The notes: a model not told the origin generated them from the sequence alone. A DNA stretch of 64,000 nt from AWTP1-13 sp963814055 (GCA_963814055.1 CAWFBJ010000029.1:62001-126000), one strand, 5' to 3'; shown: positions 41,283-50,842, counted from the first letter of the stretch. A program made the numbers and translations.

Positions 41283-42425
41283 ATGACGACGCCGGACGCT
41301 GCGCCCAAGATCCACCGGGGCCTCAAGGATGTGTACTTCGAGCGATCCGCCACGACGTTCATCGACGGCAAGGCCGGCGAACTGCGCTACCACGGCTACT
41401 CCATCCACGACCTGGCCAAGAACTCCACCTTCGAGGAAACGACCTACCTTCTGCTGCATGGCGAACTGCCTACACAGGCGCAGCTAGAGAGCTTCAGGGC
41501 GGAGCTGAGCGGCGCCCGCCGGCTGCCGGCCCCGGTGCTCGACATCATCGCCGGCATCAAGACCGCGCACCCCATGGACGTGCTGCGCACAGCGGTGTCG
41601 GCGCTGGCCGCATTCGATCCCGAGACGGCCGATACGTCGCGCCCGGCCACGTTGCGCAAGGGCGTGCGGCTGGCATCGCAGGTTCCCATGATCGTGGCGG
41701 CGCACCATCGCATCCGCAGCGGCAAGGCGCCCGTGGCGTCCGACCCGGACCTGTCCCACGCGGCCAACTTTCTCTGGATGATCAAGGGCGAGAAGCCGTC
41801 GCAGGACGCCGCCCGCCTGCTCGATACCGACCTGGTGCTGCATGCCGAGCACGGCTCCAACGCGTCGTCCTTTGCCGCTCGCGTCGTCATCGGCACCCAG
41901 GCCAACATCCACGCAGCCGTGACCGCCGCCATTGCGACGCTGTCAGGCCCGGCGCACGGCGGGGCCGCCGAAGACGTGCTGGGGATGGCCGAGGAAATCG
42001 GAAGTGCGGCCAACGTCGCCGCCTACGTGAAGCGCAAGCGCGAGGCGAAAGAAGCGATCACGGGTTTCGGCCATCGCGTGTACCGCGCGGAGGACCCGCG
42101 CGCACGGCATATGCGCGAAGGCGTCAAGCGGCTGTCGCAGGAAATGGGCCAACCCCAGTGGACCGAGATTCTGGAAGCGCTGGTGCAGGAGATGGCGCCG
42201 TACGCGCGCCATGGCGTCAACGTCAACGTCGATTTCTACTCGGGCGTCATCTACTACCTGCACGGTATTCCCAAGGACCTGTTCGTGCCGATCTTCGCCG
42301 TGGGCCGGGTGCCAGGCTGGACGGTGCAGATCCTTGAGCAGCTGGACAACAACATCCTGATCCGGCCGCTCACGCTCTACAGCGGACCCGAGCCGCGCGA
42401 ATATCTATCGATCGAGAAGCGCTGA
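41283..42425 (+). CDS. Citrate synthase family protein (short type; citrate or 2-methylcitrate synthase)
   Basis: This 380-residue enzyme carries the three catalytic residues in ALSGPAHGGAAEDVL (His), GFGHRVY (His) and NVNVDFYSG (Asp). The length and sequence match the short CitZ/PrpC-like type rather than the long Gram-negative GltA type. It may make citrate or 2-methylcitrate from propionyl-CoA; the sequence does not decide. AGGAGGA precedes ATG 41283. It lies beside pta on the opposite strand. Confidence 0.85.
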   Translation: MTTPDAAPKIHRGLKDVYFERSATTFIDGKAGELRYHGYSIHDLAKNSTFEETTYLLLHGELPTQAQLESFRAELSGARRLPAPVLDIIAGIKTAHPMDVLRTAVSALAAFDPETADTSRPATLRKGVRLASQVPMIVAAHHRIRSGKAPVASDPDLSHAANFLWMIKGEKPSQDAARLLDTDLVLHAEHGSNASSFAARVVIGTQANIHAAVTAAIATLSGPAHGGAAEDVLGMAEEIGSAANVAAYVKRKREAKEAITGFGHRVYRAEDPRARHMREGVKRLSQEMGQPQWTEILEALVQEMAPYARHGVNVNVDFYSGVIYYLHGIPKDLFVPIFAVGRVPGWTVQILEQLDNNILIRPLTLYSGPEPREYLSIEKR

Positions 42426-42486
42426 CCGCCGCTGCTTGGCCGGGGACAGCAGGACCGGACAGAAGCCGGTCCCGCCCTTCGCCAGG

Positions 42487-42882
42487 TTAGTCGATGCACT
42501 CCTGGTAGCGGTTCCACCAGTACGCGCTGCCGGTCACAACCGCGCGATTGTATTCATAGGCGCAGGTGCCGTTGTAGTAGCCGTAGTCGCCGCTGTATCC
42601 GTACACGCCTATCCCACCATGACCGCGATGGCGGTGGCCGCGGGACTGATAACCGTAAACCCGAGCCCCATCCCGGTTGCTCGAGACGCGAGGCCCGTTG
42701 GACGAGCGATTGCTGGACATTGAACGCCCGCCTCCGCCGCCGCTGTTGGAGGAGTGGGCGCTACCGCCGCCTCCACCGTGGCCACTGCCGCCATCGCGTG
42801 CCAATGCCGGTACCATACTTGTCGAAAGGACAAACAGCCCGGCCATTGCAGCCGTTGCCAGTCCCGCTACTTTCTTGCTCAT
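42487..42882 (-). CDS. Exported Gly/Ser-rich protein
   Basis: This 131-residue protein has a signal peptide (VAGLATAAMAGLFVLSTSMVPALA) and a mature part with GGSGHGGGGGS and SSNSGGGGGRS repeats, followed by a Gly/Tyr region (YGYSGDYGYYNGTCAYEYNR). The two Cys near the C-terminus may pair. It resembles the exported low-complexity proteins common in Rhizobiales. ATG 42882 follows GGAG. Function unknown. Confidence 0.65.
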   Translation of the reverse strand: MSKKVAGLATAAMAGLFVLSTSMVPALARDGGSGHGGGGGSAHSSNSGGGGGRSMSSNRSSNGPRVSSNRDGARVYGYQSRGHRHRGHGGIGVYGYSGDYGYYNGTCAYEYNRAVVTGSAYWWNRYQECID

Positions 42883-43217
42883 GTCAATCTCCAGCAATTT
42901 GTGGCGTAATCTCGTGTTTCTTAAATGGGGATTGACCTCACCGGTTCCCAGAAGTGGCATTAACTCTCATACACATAACCGGCATCGCTTCCTTGGTTCG
43001 CGGCTGGCCGCTGCGGCGCGGCAGAGCTGGCGCTCGCTCGGGTGGCGGCTCCGCCGAAGCTTCAGGAATGGCTGTCCGGAGCGCCGGCAAAAAAATCTCA
43101 TACCGATTGTGAAATCGTGTGCACTTTGAAATGCTCACCACTAGCGATAAAGCTGGGTGGCTGCGCAGATCAGTGTAGATGCCGCTGCCGCTCACGGCAC
43201 GCCTGGGAGAGACTGTT
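42883..43217. other. Gap upstream of gcdH, no gene supported
   Basis: This 335-bp gap is between divergent genes. It should hold promoters for the secreted protein (minus) and gcdH (plus), but no box is convincing. Nothing coding or repetitive was seen. Confidence 0.4.
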
Positions 43218-44421
43218 ATGCAAGACAAGGCGCCGAAGAAAACTGCGGCCTTCAATTGGGAAGACCCCTTCCTTCTCGAGGACCAGCTCACCGACGACGA
43301 GCGCATGATCCGCGACACGGCGCGCGCCTATTGCCAGGACAAACTGGCGCCGCGGGTGATCGAGGCCTACCTGCAGGAAAAGACCGATCGTGAGATCTTC
43401 AACGAAATGGGCGCGCTGGGACTGCTCGGCGTCACGATCCCCGAGAAGTACGGCTGCGCCGGCGCCAACTACGTGTCGTACGGCCTGGTGGCGCGCGAAG
43501 TGGAGCGGGTCGACAGCGGCTACCGCTCGATGAATAGCGTGCAGTCGTCGCTGGTGATGTATCCCATCTACGCCTACGGCACCGAGGCGCAGCGCGAGAA
43601 GTATCTGCCCAAGCTCGGCTCCGGCGAATGGGTGGGCGCTTTCGGCCTCACCGAGCCCGACGCCGGCTCCGATCCCGGCAGCATGACGACGCGCGCCGAG
43701 AAGGTCTCCGACGGCTACCGCCTCACGGGCACCAAGACCTGGATCTCGAACGCGCCGATCGCCGACGTGTTCGTGGTGTGGGCCAAATCAGCGGCGCACG
43801 AGGGCAAGATCCGCGGCTTCGTTCTCGAAAAGGGCATGAAGGGGCTCATCCGCCCCCAAGATCGGCGGCAAGCTCAGCCTGCGCTGCTCCATCACCGGCG
43901 AGATGGTGATGGACGGCGTGGTGGTGCCGGAGGAGAACCTGCTGCCCAACGTCTCCGGCCTGGCCGGTCCCTTCGGCTGCCTCAATCGCGCGCGCTACGG
44001 CATCGCCTGGGGCGCCATGGGTGCCGCCGAGGACTGCTGGCACCGCGCGCGCCAATACACCCTCGACCGCAAGCAGTTCGGCCGGCCGCTCGCCGCCACC
44101 CAGCTCGTGCAGAAGAAGCTCGCCGACATGCAGACGGAGATTTCCCTTGGCCTGCAGGGAGCGCTGCGCGTGGGCCGGCTGTTCGACGAGGGCCGGATGG
44201 CGCCCGAGATGGTCTCCATCGTCAAGCGCAACAACTGCGGCAAGGCGCTCGACATCGCCCGCGTCGCGCGCGACATGCACGGCGGCAACGGCATCCAGAT
44301 CGAGTATCACGTGATGCGCCACGCCGCGAACCTGGAGACCGTCAACACCTACGAGGGCACGCACGACGTGCACGCCCTGATCCTGGGCCGGGCGCAGACG
44401 GGGCTGCAGGCGTTTTTCTGA
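43218..44421 (+). pseudogene. gcdH: Glutaryl-CoA dehydrogenase, frameshifted by one base
   Basis: This acyl-CoA dehydrogenase family gene lies in two frames. The N-terminal part FNWEDPFLLEDQLTDDERM and the FAD/substrate domain with GAFGLTEPDAGSDPGSM are in frame 1; from MVMDGVVVPEENLL to NTYEGTHDVHALILGRAQTG, with the catalytic Glu in NTYEG, is in frame 2. Removing one C from the CCCCC at 43853-43857 gives a single 400-codon gene with PKIGGKLSLRCS joining cleanly. It oxidises glutaryl-CoA in lysine and tryptophan breakdown. The break may be a sequence error because the rest is intact. Confidence 0.85.
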
Positions 44422-44489
44422 GGCCTGCGCATTGGATGATGCGGCAGGGCCGACCCGCGCCCCGCGGCGGCAATCGGATGGAACCGAGT

Positions 44490-44822
44490 ATGAAAATCCC
44501 GAGCCTGCCTTTCACCGTGACCGATTGGGCTAGCGTACCCAAGACCGAGCACTCGGGCGAAAGGGGAAAGGCACTCTGGCAAACATTCACCATCGGCGAT
44601 TTGCGCGTGCGCATGGTCGAGTATTCGCCGGGATATCTGGCAAATCACTGGTGCGACCGAGGACATGTGCTGTACGTGCTCGAAGGCGACCTCGACACTG
44701 AATTGCGCGACGGTCGGACATTCAGGCTCACACCTGGAATGAGTTATCAGGTCTCGGATTACGGCGACGCCGCTCACCGCTCCTCGACGCGTACGGGCGC
44801 CAAACTCTTCATCGTGGACTGA
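44490..44822 (+). CDS. DHCW-motif cupin protein
   Basis: This 110-residue protein has the cupin family segment VRMVEYSPGYLANHWCDRGH, with the His-Trp-Cys pair close to the DHCW name of the family, and VLEGDLDTELRDGRTFRLTPG. Function is not established; a small-molecule binding or enzymatic role is likely. ATG 44490 is preferred over one 12 bp upstream because the family begins MKIPSLPFTVTDWA. It lies 68 bp after gcdH on the same strand and may be co-transcribed. Confidence 0.85.
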   Translation: MKIPSLPFTVTDWASVPKTEHSGERGKALWQTFTIGDLRVRMVEYSPGYLANHWCDRGHVLYVLEGDLDTELRDGRTFRLTPGMSYQVSDYGDAAHRSSTRTGAKLFIVD

Positions 44823-44902
44823 CTGCCAGCCCTGTCTTCATAGCCTGCTGCACAGAAGCGGCTTGATGGGTATCATGGGCTTGGGCGCAGGAGGCCAGTA
44901 TC

Positions 44903-45579
44903 ATGCTCGCATTCGAGAGACATTCCGCAGACGGCACCGACGAGGTGATGTTCGATTGCGAGCATCTCATTCTCGCCGGCTGGTCGGCGCGCGACGAAGC
45001 GTCCGTTCGCGGGCCATATGGCGGAGCTGGCCGAGCACGGCGTGCCGCCGCCCTCCACCTTCCCCTTGTTCTACCGCGTCAGCGCCACCCTGGTGTCGCA
45101 GACCGACCGGCTCGAGGTGCTGGGGCCGCATACCTCGGGCGAGATCGAGTATGTGATCGTGGCAATGGACGACGGGTTGTGGGTGACGGTCGGCTCCGAC
45201 CAGACCGACCGCAAGGCCGAGCAGTACGGCGTCGCGCTGTCCAAGCAGCTCGCCGGCAAAGTGCTGGGCCGTACGCTGTGGCGGCTGGACGAACTGCGCG
45301 AGCCGCTGGGACAGCCTGATGCTGCGTGCCCACGTCGTCATCGATGGCGAGCGCGTGCTCTACCAGGAAGGCGCGCTGGCGCTGATGCGGACGCCCGATG
45401 ATCTGATGCAGCGCTACGGCCAGCCGCTGAAGCCGGGCACCATCATGATGAGCGGCACGCTGAATGCCATCGGCGGCATCCGCCCCGCATCGCGTTTCGA
45501 GATGCAGCTGCAGGATCCGGCGGAGCGGCGCTCCATTACGCACGCCTACGACGTCGGCGATTTGCCTGTGATTGCGTAG
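44903..45579 (+). pseudogene. DUF2848 protein gene with two frameshifts
   Basis: Three frames together encode a DUF2848 protein of about 224 codons: MLAFERHSADGTDEVMFDCE, then MAELAEHGVPPPSTFPLFYR, WVTVGSDQTDRKAEQYGVALS, and lastly MLRAHVVIDGERVLYQEG. Deleting one G from GGG at 45011-45013 and one G from GGG at 45308-45310 restores a continuous gene; the length (677 bp) is exactly two bases more than a multiple of three. All parts are well conserved, so either this gene is newly dead or the sequence has errors. The family's role is unknown (FAH-like hydratase/isomerase fold suspected). Confidence 0.8.
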
Positions 45580-45583
45580 CTGC

Positions 45584-45823
45584 CTAAGGGTTGCGCATCT
45601 CGTGTTCGGCGATGGCGCGCGCAACGACGAACTCGGCATCTGCGCTCGACAGCTGCACCCGCTGCAGGGGAGAGGGCGCCTCGGCCGCACTCACCTCGAT
45701 AGGCTGTGTCCGTGACAGACTGACCGTGGTCGCGCATCCGCCGACCCCGGCCAGAACAACACAGAGCGACAGGGCGCTCACGGTGCTGCAAACGGGCTTC
45801 CAACCGCAACTCAACCTGAACAT
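45584..45823 (-). CDS. Small lipoprotein, function unknown
   Basis: A 79-residue frame starting at 45823 with an N-terminal segment (VSALSLCVVLAGVGGC) that looks like a lipoprotein signal, with VGGC as lipobox. The mature part is short and polar (TQPIEVSAAEAPSPLQRVQLSS). It converges on the DUF2848 gene, separated by 4 bp. No family was recognised. Confidence 0.5.
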   Translation of the reverse strand: MFRLSCGWKPVCSTVSALSLCVVLAGVGGCATTVSLSRTQPIEVSAAEAPSPLQRVQLSSADAEFVVARAIAEHEMRNP

Positions 45824-46057
45824 GACAACGCTCTTACAAACGGGGCCGTACTGGCCCCAGTGAAGCATGGGCCGGTTAAGCGTCGGCTAACGGCCGTGCC
45901 AAAAGAGTTGGTTCGCCTGGCCGGCAAGGCCAAGCGTGTCCCCAAGAGCCGAGGACAGACGTGCAGGACATGCTTCCAGGCCCGAGCAAATAATCTTTTG
46001 TTCTTATGCTCTTAGAGAGTTCTCCCCCCACCACGCGATCCCAACAGCATGAATGCA

Positions 46058-46185
46058 GAATGAACGCGTCATTCAGGGTGTGTCTACGTTGATCCCGATA
46101 GCCTGCGCTTACCCTGAAAATCTATCTTCCCCGGCGTGATCCAAGGGGGCTCGGCACTCAGGGTTGCCGGGCCCTTTTGCTTTTT
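46058..46185 (+). ncRNA. Candidate structured sodB leader or small RNA with competing stems
   Basis: Three elements interact here. TCAGGGT (46073-46079) can pair with ACCCTGA (46111-46117), and a second TCAGGGT in the loop of the terminator (46158-46164) can pair with the same ACCCTGA, so the two pairings exclude each other or form a pseudoknot. A further hairpin, GAATGA/TCATTC, lies at 46058-46074. A strong terminator follows. This is what an attenuator or a small RNA with a terminator pseudoknot looks like. It lies 139 bp upstream of the sodB start. No known family is claimed. Confidence 0.4.
46143..46185 (+). terminator. Intrinsic terminator upstream of sodB
   Basis: GGGCTCGGCA pairs with TGCCGGGCCC (46147-46156 with 46165-46174, one G-T pair) around an 8-nt loop CTCAGGGT, followed by TTTTGCTTTTT. 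It reads in the plus direction and would end transcripts before sodB, or be read through under control. Confidence 0.75.
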
Positions 46186-46323
46186 GCGCGCGCGGCAACG
46201 CTCGGGCTCACGAACCTCTGAGCATACTCGCGACGTAGCGTGCTTGTGTTGCTTGCCCCGAGCCGGTACGTTCCAGCGAATTCAGCCCCTCATTCGAAAA
46301 CGCTAGCGCAACGGAGTGTTCCC

Positions 46324-46923
46324 GTGTCGTTCAAGCTTCCCCCCCTCCCCTATGCCTATGACGCCCTGGCGCCCCACATGTCCAAGGAGACGCTGGAGTT
46401 TCACCACGACAAGCATCATCAGGCCTATGTCGACAACGGCAGCAAGGCGATTGCCGGTACCCCGTACGAAAGCCTCAGCCTGGAAGAGATCTGCAAGAAA
46501 GCGTTCGCCGAGAAGAACGCACCGATCATCAACAACGCCGGCCAGCACTACAATCACATCCATTTCTGGCAGTGGATGAAGAAGGGCGGCGGCGGCAAGA
46601 AGCTGCCGGGCAAGCTGCAGACGATGGTCGACAAGGATCTCGGCGGCTACGACAAGATGCGCACCGATTTCGTGCAGGCGGGCGTGACGCAGTTCGGCTC
46701 GGGCTGGGCGTGGCTGGCGGTCAAGGACGGCAAGCTGCAGATCGCCAAGACGCCCAACGGCGAGAACCCGCTGATGCATGGCGCGATACCGATCCTCGGC
46801 GTCGACGTGTGGGAGCACAGCTACTACATCGACTATCGCAACGCGCGCCCGAAGTACCTCGAGGCCTGGTTCGACAACCTGGTCAACTGGGAATACGTCG
46901 AGGCGATGCTGGAAAAGGCGTGA
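46324..46923 (+). CDS. sodB: Superoxide dismutase, Fe/Mn family
   Basis: This 199-residue enzyme removes superoxide. Metal ligands are His27 in EFHHDKHHQ, the His in NHIHFW (about residue 80), Asp in DVWEHSYYIDY and the His in the same motif. The sequences NNAGQHYNHIHFWQW and GWAWLAVKDGKL are typical of alphaproteobacterial Fe- or Mn/Fe-utilising SODs; metal choice is not certain. It starts at GTG 46324 where the family begins (SFKLPPLPYAYDALAPHM), with ACGGAG upstream. The upstream structured region may control it. Confidence 0.93.
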   Translation: MSFKLPPLPYAYDALAPHMSKETLEFHHDKHHQAYVDNGSKAIAGTPYESLSLEEICKKAFAEKNAPIINNAGQHYNHIHFWQWMKKGGGGKKLPGKLQTMVDKDLGGYDKMRTDFVQAGVTQFGSGWAWLAVKDGKLQIAKTPNGENPLMHGAIPILGVDVWEHSYYIDYRNARPKYLEAWFDNLVNWEYVEAMLEKA

Positions 46924-46951
46924 GCGGATCCGGAATTGGATTCAACCATCT

Positions 46952-46981
46952 CTGATGGAAGCGCATTCATGCTTCCATCAG
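46952..46981. terminator. 11-bp hairpin between convergent genes
   Basis: CTGATGGAAGC (46952-46962) and GCTTCCATCAG (46971-46981) form a perfect 11-bp stem with an 8-nt loop between sodB and the convergent LprI-like gene. There is no T tract, so it is a weak terminator candidate that could serve both directions. Confidence 0.5.
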
Positions 46982-46994
46982 GAATAGTCTGGCT

Positions 46995-47405
46995 TTAGCG
47001 GCGCACGGCCTCTCGATCGGCCGAGAGCGCGTTGCGCAGACACGAGCGCCGTACAAAGCGGGTCTCCAGGCACTCCTGCACGAGATCGAGCAAACGCTTT
47101 TGCGCGCGGAAGTGCGCATTGATGCACGCCCGGTCGGCGCCGCAGTAGTCGCGTTGCGATGCCGACGCGGCCTGCCAGTGGCGAAGCCCGAGATACTGCC
47201 CGTAGTTCATGCGCCGCGCGACGACGTCAGCCCTGCGCGCCAATTGCTCATCGGTGCGCAAAAGCTGGGGATCTGCACATATCGCGCCCTCCGCGCGGCT
47301 CAGGCCGCGCTCATTGCAGTCGAAACTTCCAGACAGGGCCGGCGGCGATACCAAGATCAAGGCCGCCAGCAAGCCTACTCCTGCACTCACCGCTTTTCGC
47401 ATCAT
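46995..47405 (-). CDS. LprI/DUF1311-like exported protein
   Basis: This 136-residue protein has a signal peptide (VSAGVGLLAALILVSPPALSGS) and a DUF1311/LprI-like mature domain with FDCNERGLSRAEGAICADPQ and SQRDYCGADRACINAHF; Cys pairs probably form disulfides. LprI-type proteins inhibit lysozyme in mycobacteria, but this protein may only share the fold. It is a single gene. Confidence 0.75.
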   Translation of the reverse strand: MMRKAVSAGVGLLAALILVSPPALSGSFDCNERGLSRAEGAICADPQLLRTDEQLARRADVVARRMNYGQYLGLRHWQAASASQRDYCGADRACINAHFRAQKRLLDLVQECLETRFVRRSCLRNALSADREAVRR

Positions 47406-47565
47406 GATGTCCGCGCGCTATCGCAATGCACAACCAACCTCCAGATTACGCGCTCAAGACCACCACCTTCAACCGTGACCCTCAGGTTTGGGGCCTCGGA
47501 GGCACCAAGTATGGCGCCGCCGCTTCCCGTTGCGGCTTTGGCGCAACGGTGGTGGGGGTACCGAC

Positions 47566-48444
47566 CTATCTCCCTCCGAGCGCGGAATCACCGGTCGCGA
47601 TCTGCGAGAGCCCTTCCTGCACCACCGAGGCGACGAGCGCGCCGTCGCGCGTGAACACGCTGCCGCGCGCGATCGCACGGCCGCCCGCGCTCGACGCCAC
47701 GTGCTGCGAGTAGAGCAGCCACTCGTCGATGCGGAACGGTCGATGAAACCACATGCCGTGGCTGAGGCTCGCCTGCTGCGCTTTCGGGCTGATCCACGAC
47801 ACGCCGTGCGGATAACACGCGATGTCGAGCAGCGTCGCATCTGAGGCATAGGCGAGCACGGCGCAGTGGAGCGCCTGGTCGTCCGGCATCGCGGCGATCG
47901 CCTTGATCCACGTGTGCGCGATCGGCGGCGCCGGTGGCGGATCGAACAGCGGCACCGGACGTACCTGCCGCACTTCCACCGCGCGCGGCATAGTCAGCCA
48001 CGCTCGATGCTCGGGGGCGAAGCGATCCGCCACGACGAGCCGCTGGTCGAGCTCCGACATCAGGCCGTCGGGGCCCGGCACCTCCGGCATTCGCTCGTGC
48101 TGGAAGCCGACGGCGTCCGCGCTGTCCGTCGTGAACGACACGGTTGCGAGCACGATCTCGCGCTTGCGCTGATAGCCGGACACTTGTCGCTGCACGAAGC
48201 GCCGGCCGTCGCGCACGCGCCGCACGCCGTACTCGATCGGAATCTTCGGATCGCCGGGAAACAGGAAGTCGACGTGGATCGCGTGACACGCGCGGTCCTG
48301 CACCGTGCGCGCGGCCGTGGCCAGCACCTGGGCGAGCAGCTCGCCGCCGAAGACCCGGGGCCGCAGGTGCTCGATGCTGCGCGCTTCGAAGCGATCGTCG
48401 CCGAGCGGTTTGGCGTCGAGCAGCGTCTGGAGTGGGCTGGACAT
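47566..48444 (-). CDS. tesB: Acyl-CoA thioesterase II
   Basis: This 292-residue double-hotdog enzyme hydrolyses medium- and long-chain acyl-CoA. Characteristic TesB segments are RVFGGELLAQVLATAARTV, HVDFLFPGDPKIPIEYGV, RVRDGRRFVQRQVSGYQ and, near the C-terminus, SLSHGMWFHRPFRIDEWLLYSQ with the catalytic Asp/Gln-rich region. It is not in an operon. Confidence 0.92.
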   Translation of the reverse strand: MSSPLQTLLDAKPLGDDRFEARSIEHLRPRVFGGELLAQVLATAARTVQDRACHAIHVDFLFPGDPKIPIEYGVRRVRDGRRFVQRQVSGYQRKREIVLATVSFTTDSADAVGFQHERMPEVPGPDGLMSELDQRLVVADRFAPEHRAWLTMPRAVEVRQVRPVPLFDPPPAPPIAHTWIKAIAAMPDDQALHCAVLAYASDATLLDIACYPHGVSWISPKAQQASLSHGMWFHRPFRIDEWLLYSQHVASSAGGRAIARGSVFTRDGALVASVVQEGLSQIATGDSALGGR

Positions 48445-48767
48445 ATGCGAGCGAGGCTCCCCTACCCGAAGGGGAGAGTCAAGGCGCGGGCGCGCGGAGC
48501 AGGAGAGGGAACGTCAGGCTGGTTCGCTCCCCCGCCGATGACTGCCTCGGCATACCGTGCAAATGGTAGCGCTGACACTTTCCGCCCATCAGTCCTCGCG
48601 CCATAAAGGTCGGTTGACCTGGCCACCGAATTGGAAGGTCACCCCATCGCTCGCCCTTGGCCAGTGCGACGCGCCACGTCTGCAATGGCCGCCATTTGTC
48701 AAGCATGGCCTGGTCTTGGTACATCTTCGTGTCATGGGCGGTCAGCTGCAATTCACGGAATACCAGA

Positions 48768-49625
48768 ATGAAGATATATAACCTCATTGGCTATTTCATC
48801 TTTACACTCTATGGCTTGGCCTGCGTATTCTTTGCTCCGGAAGCAATCGGACCATTGGGTGCTCTGGCGATTGGCGCCGTCTATTTTATCTTTTTCTGGC
48901 TCCTTGCAGGTGTCTATCTCGCCGACATACTCCACTTGGGTATCGCGCACCGATCACTCAATTTCAAACCGTGGTTTATCAAGTCGGTGACCATCGCCAA
49001 CAATGTTTTTGGGGTCTATGTCAGTCCGATCGAATGGGTCAATTGCCACCGTCTTCACCACAAGTATTCGGATCATGACGGCGACCCCAACAAACACGGA
49101 GCGGATGGCTTCTGGAAAACGCTTTATCTTTGCCTGTTCCCTTATCCCTGCACCGAAAACCTGGCGAAGGACGACATTCTGAAGTCGCGTGCTTTTCGGC
49201 TTTGCTCCAGCAACGTGTTCTTCGTGGCATCGCAAATCTTCAATTTTACATTGTTGTGGTACGTTGTCGGCGACATGAAATTCGCGGCCGCCTTGTGGAT
49301 CGGTCTCAGGATTTTTGCGCTATGGGTCAACATGGTGCAGAATTATTGGACCCACACACGCGAATTCGGCTACCGGCGCTATCATGCCGAGAACGACAAT
49401 GCGATGAACATCGGTGAGTGGCTTCCGGTTACAGCGACATTCAGCGCATGCCTGCAGAACAACCACCATCACCATCCCAGCTTGCTGCGAATGAGCCACA
49501 GCGATTCCGAGTATGATTTTGGGTTTCTGACAATCAAGCTTATGAAATCCCTTGGTCTCGTCGAAGCGACAAAAAGGGGGATGCATGTTCCCAAAGATGT
49601 GCCGCTCTCAACCTTGGGGTTCTAG
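48768..49625 (+). CDS. Fatty acid desaturase (acyl-CoA/lipid delta-9 type)
   Basis: This 285-residue membrane enzyme introduces a double bond in fatty acyl chains. Histidine boxes: HLGIAHRS (H1), HRLHHKYSD (H2) and NNHHHHPSLL (H3) bind the di-iron site. Several membrane segments occur. The codons and base composition are visibly more AT-rich than the neighbours (by eye near half A+T), so horizontal transfer is possible. ATG 48768 is chosen because the family begins about here; a longer frame upstream is not protein-like. Confidence 0.88.
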   Translation: MKIYNLIGYFIFTLYGLACVFFAPEAIGPLGALAIGAVYFIFFWLLAGVYLADILHLGIAHRSLNFKPWFIKSVTIANNVFGVYVSPIEWVNCHRLHHKYSDHDGDPNKHGADGFWKTLYLCLFPYPCTENLAKDDILKSRAFRLCSSNVFFVASQIFNFTLLWYVVGDMKFAAALWIGLRIFALWVNMVQNYWTHTREFGYRRYHAENDNAMNIGEWLPVTATFSACLQNNHHHHPSLLRMSHSDSEYDFGFLTIKLMKSLGLVEATKRGMHVPKDVPLSTLGF

Positions 49626-49672
49626 CCGCTTCTCGTCTGCTTGAACGCCGATGCCCCCGACGAAAACCTCGC

Positions 49673-50842
49673 TCAGTCGTAGTGGCGTCGAAACGGCCAA
49701 ATCAACTGCCCCGAGAACTCGTCCGGTAGACGGTCGTTTTCGATGCCGGTTTCCAAAGGCCACTCCTCTTTGGGCATGTGATAGGTGCCGAACAGCCGGT
49801 CGATCCAGGGGAAGTGTACGGCGAAGTTCTTGTCCACCGGCTTCATCGCATGGTGCCAATGATGAAAGCGCGGCAGGACGACGAGCTGGTTCAGGATCGG
49901 CACGTCGAACCGAATGTTGACGTGATTGAGTGTGGCCTGCACGGCGACGATGACAAGCCAGATGTAGAGCGCCATCTGCGAAAAGCCGAGCGCGAACAGC
50001 GGCACCAGGATCAGCGCCCGCGTCACGATGATGTCAACCACATGCAGCCGCGAACCGGCCAGCCAATCGAGGGTGCGCGAGGAGTGGTGAATGGCGTGGA
50101 ACGGCCAGAGCCAGCCGACACTGTGGAAGGTGCGGTGCACCGCGTACTGCGTGAGGTCGGCGACCAACATGATGGCGAGGACTTCAACGGCCAGCGGCAG
50201 AACCGACGGATCGAGCCCGGAGGTCTCGGCGTGGAAGGCGCGCGCGACAAGCGTCGCCGGCAGCAAGGTGAAGAACGTCAGCAGTTCCACCGCAACGTGG
50301 CTGATCAGGAAGTAGATCCCATCCGTAGTCCATCCCGGACGAAACGTGCCCTGTTCAGCTTTCAGCGGAAACAGGCGCTCCAGGGGAATGAAGACGACGG
50401 CGAGCAGCACGACGTTCAGGATGAACCAATCGAGCCCGACCCGGAACGCCGCCGTGCCGCTGCCGACTTCGACGGTGCTTCCGCCGGCAAGGACCGCCAG
50501 CATGCAGAAGAAGAGGCCGGTCAGCCCGAGCCTCTTGGAGGGCCGAAGCAGGATATTGAGGGCCGAAAGCAGAAAACTTGCGACGATGGCCAGCGCCAGG
50601 ATCGCGCGCATGGTCTCGATGGGATAGCGCGGCGCTGTCTCCGATGCGGTCAGCCAATGCGGATAGCGGAACACCAGCACCGCCAGAAAACTTCCCAGGC
50701 CGAGGAGCACTCCGAACACACCGGACCACCAGCCGGAACCAAAGTGCTTCGGCAGGCTGTCCCCAACAAGGGCTTCCATCCGCCGATCCAGGTTGGTCTG
50801 GCCGTGTGGCGCCGTCGGCGGGTTCGGGTCGTTGGCGGACAT
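49673..50842 (-). CDS. Sterol desaturase / fatty acid hydroxylase superfamily protein
   Basis: This 389-residue multispanning protein has the histidine cluster HRTFHSV, HAIHHSSRT and HHWHHAM near residues 240-345, typical of the membrane di-iron sterol desaturase superfamily. Its N-terminal half has four or more hydrophobic segments. The substrate in bacteria is unknown (carotenoid, hopanoid, fatty acid). It runs convergent to the fatty acid desaturase gene. ATG 50842 follows AGGGAG. Confidence 0.8.
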   Translation of the reverse strand: MSANDPNPPTAPHGQTNLDRRMEALVGDSLPKHFGSGWWSGVFGVLLGLGSFLAVLVFRYPHWLTASETAPRYPIETMRAILALAIVASFLLSALNILLRPSKRLGLTGLFFCMLAVLAGGSTVEVGSGTAAFRVGLDWFILNVVLLAVVFIPLERLFPLKAEQGTFRPGWTTDGIYFLISHVAVELLTFFTLLPATLVARAFHAETSGLDPSVLPLAVEVLAIMLVADLTQYAVHRTFHSVGWLWPFHAIHHSSRTLDWLAGSRLHVVDIIVTRALILVPLFALGFSQMALYIWLVIVAVQATLNHVNIRFDVPILNQLVVLPRFHHWHHAMKPVDKNFAVHFPWIDRLFGTYHMPKEEWPLETGIENDRLPDEFSGQLIWPFRRHYD

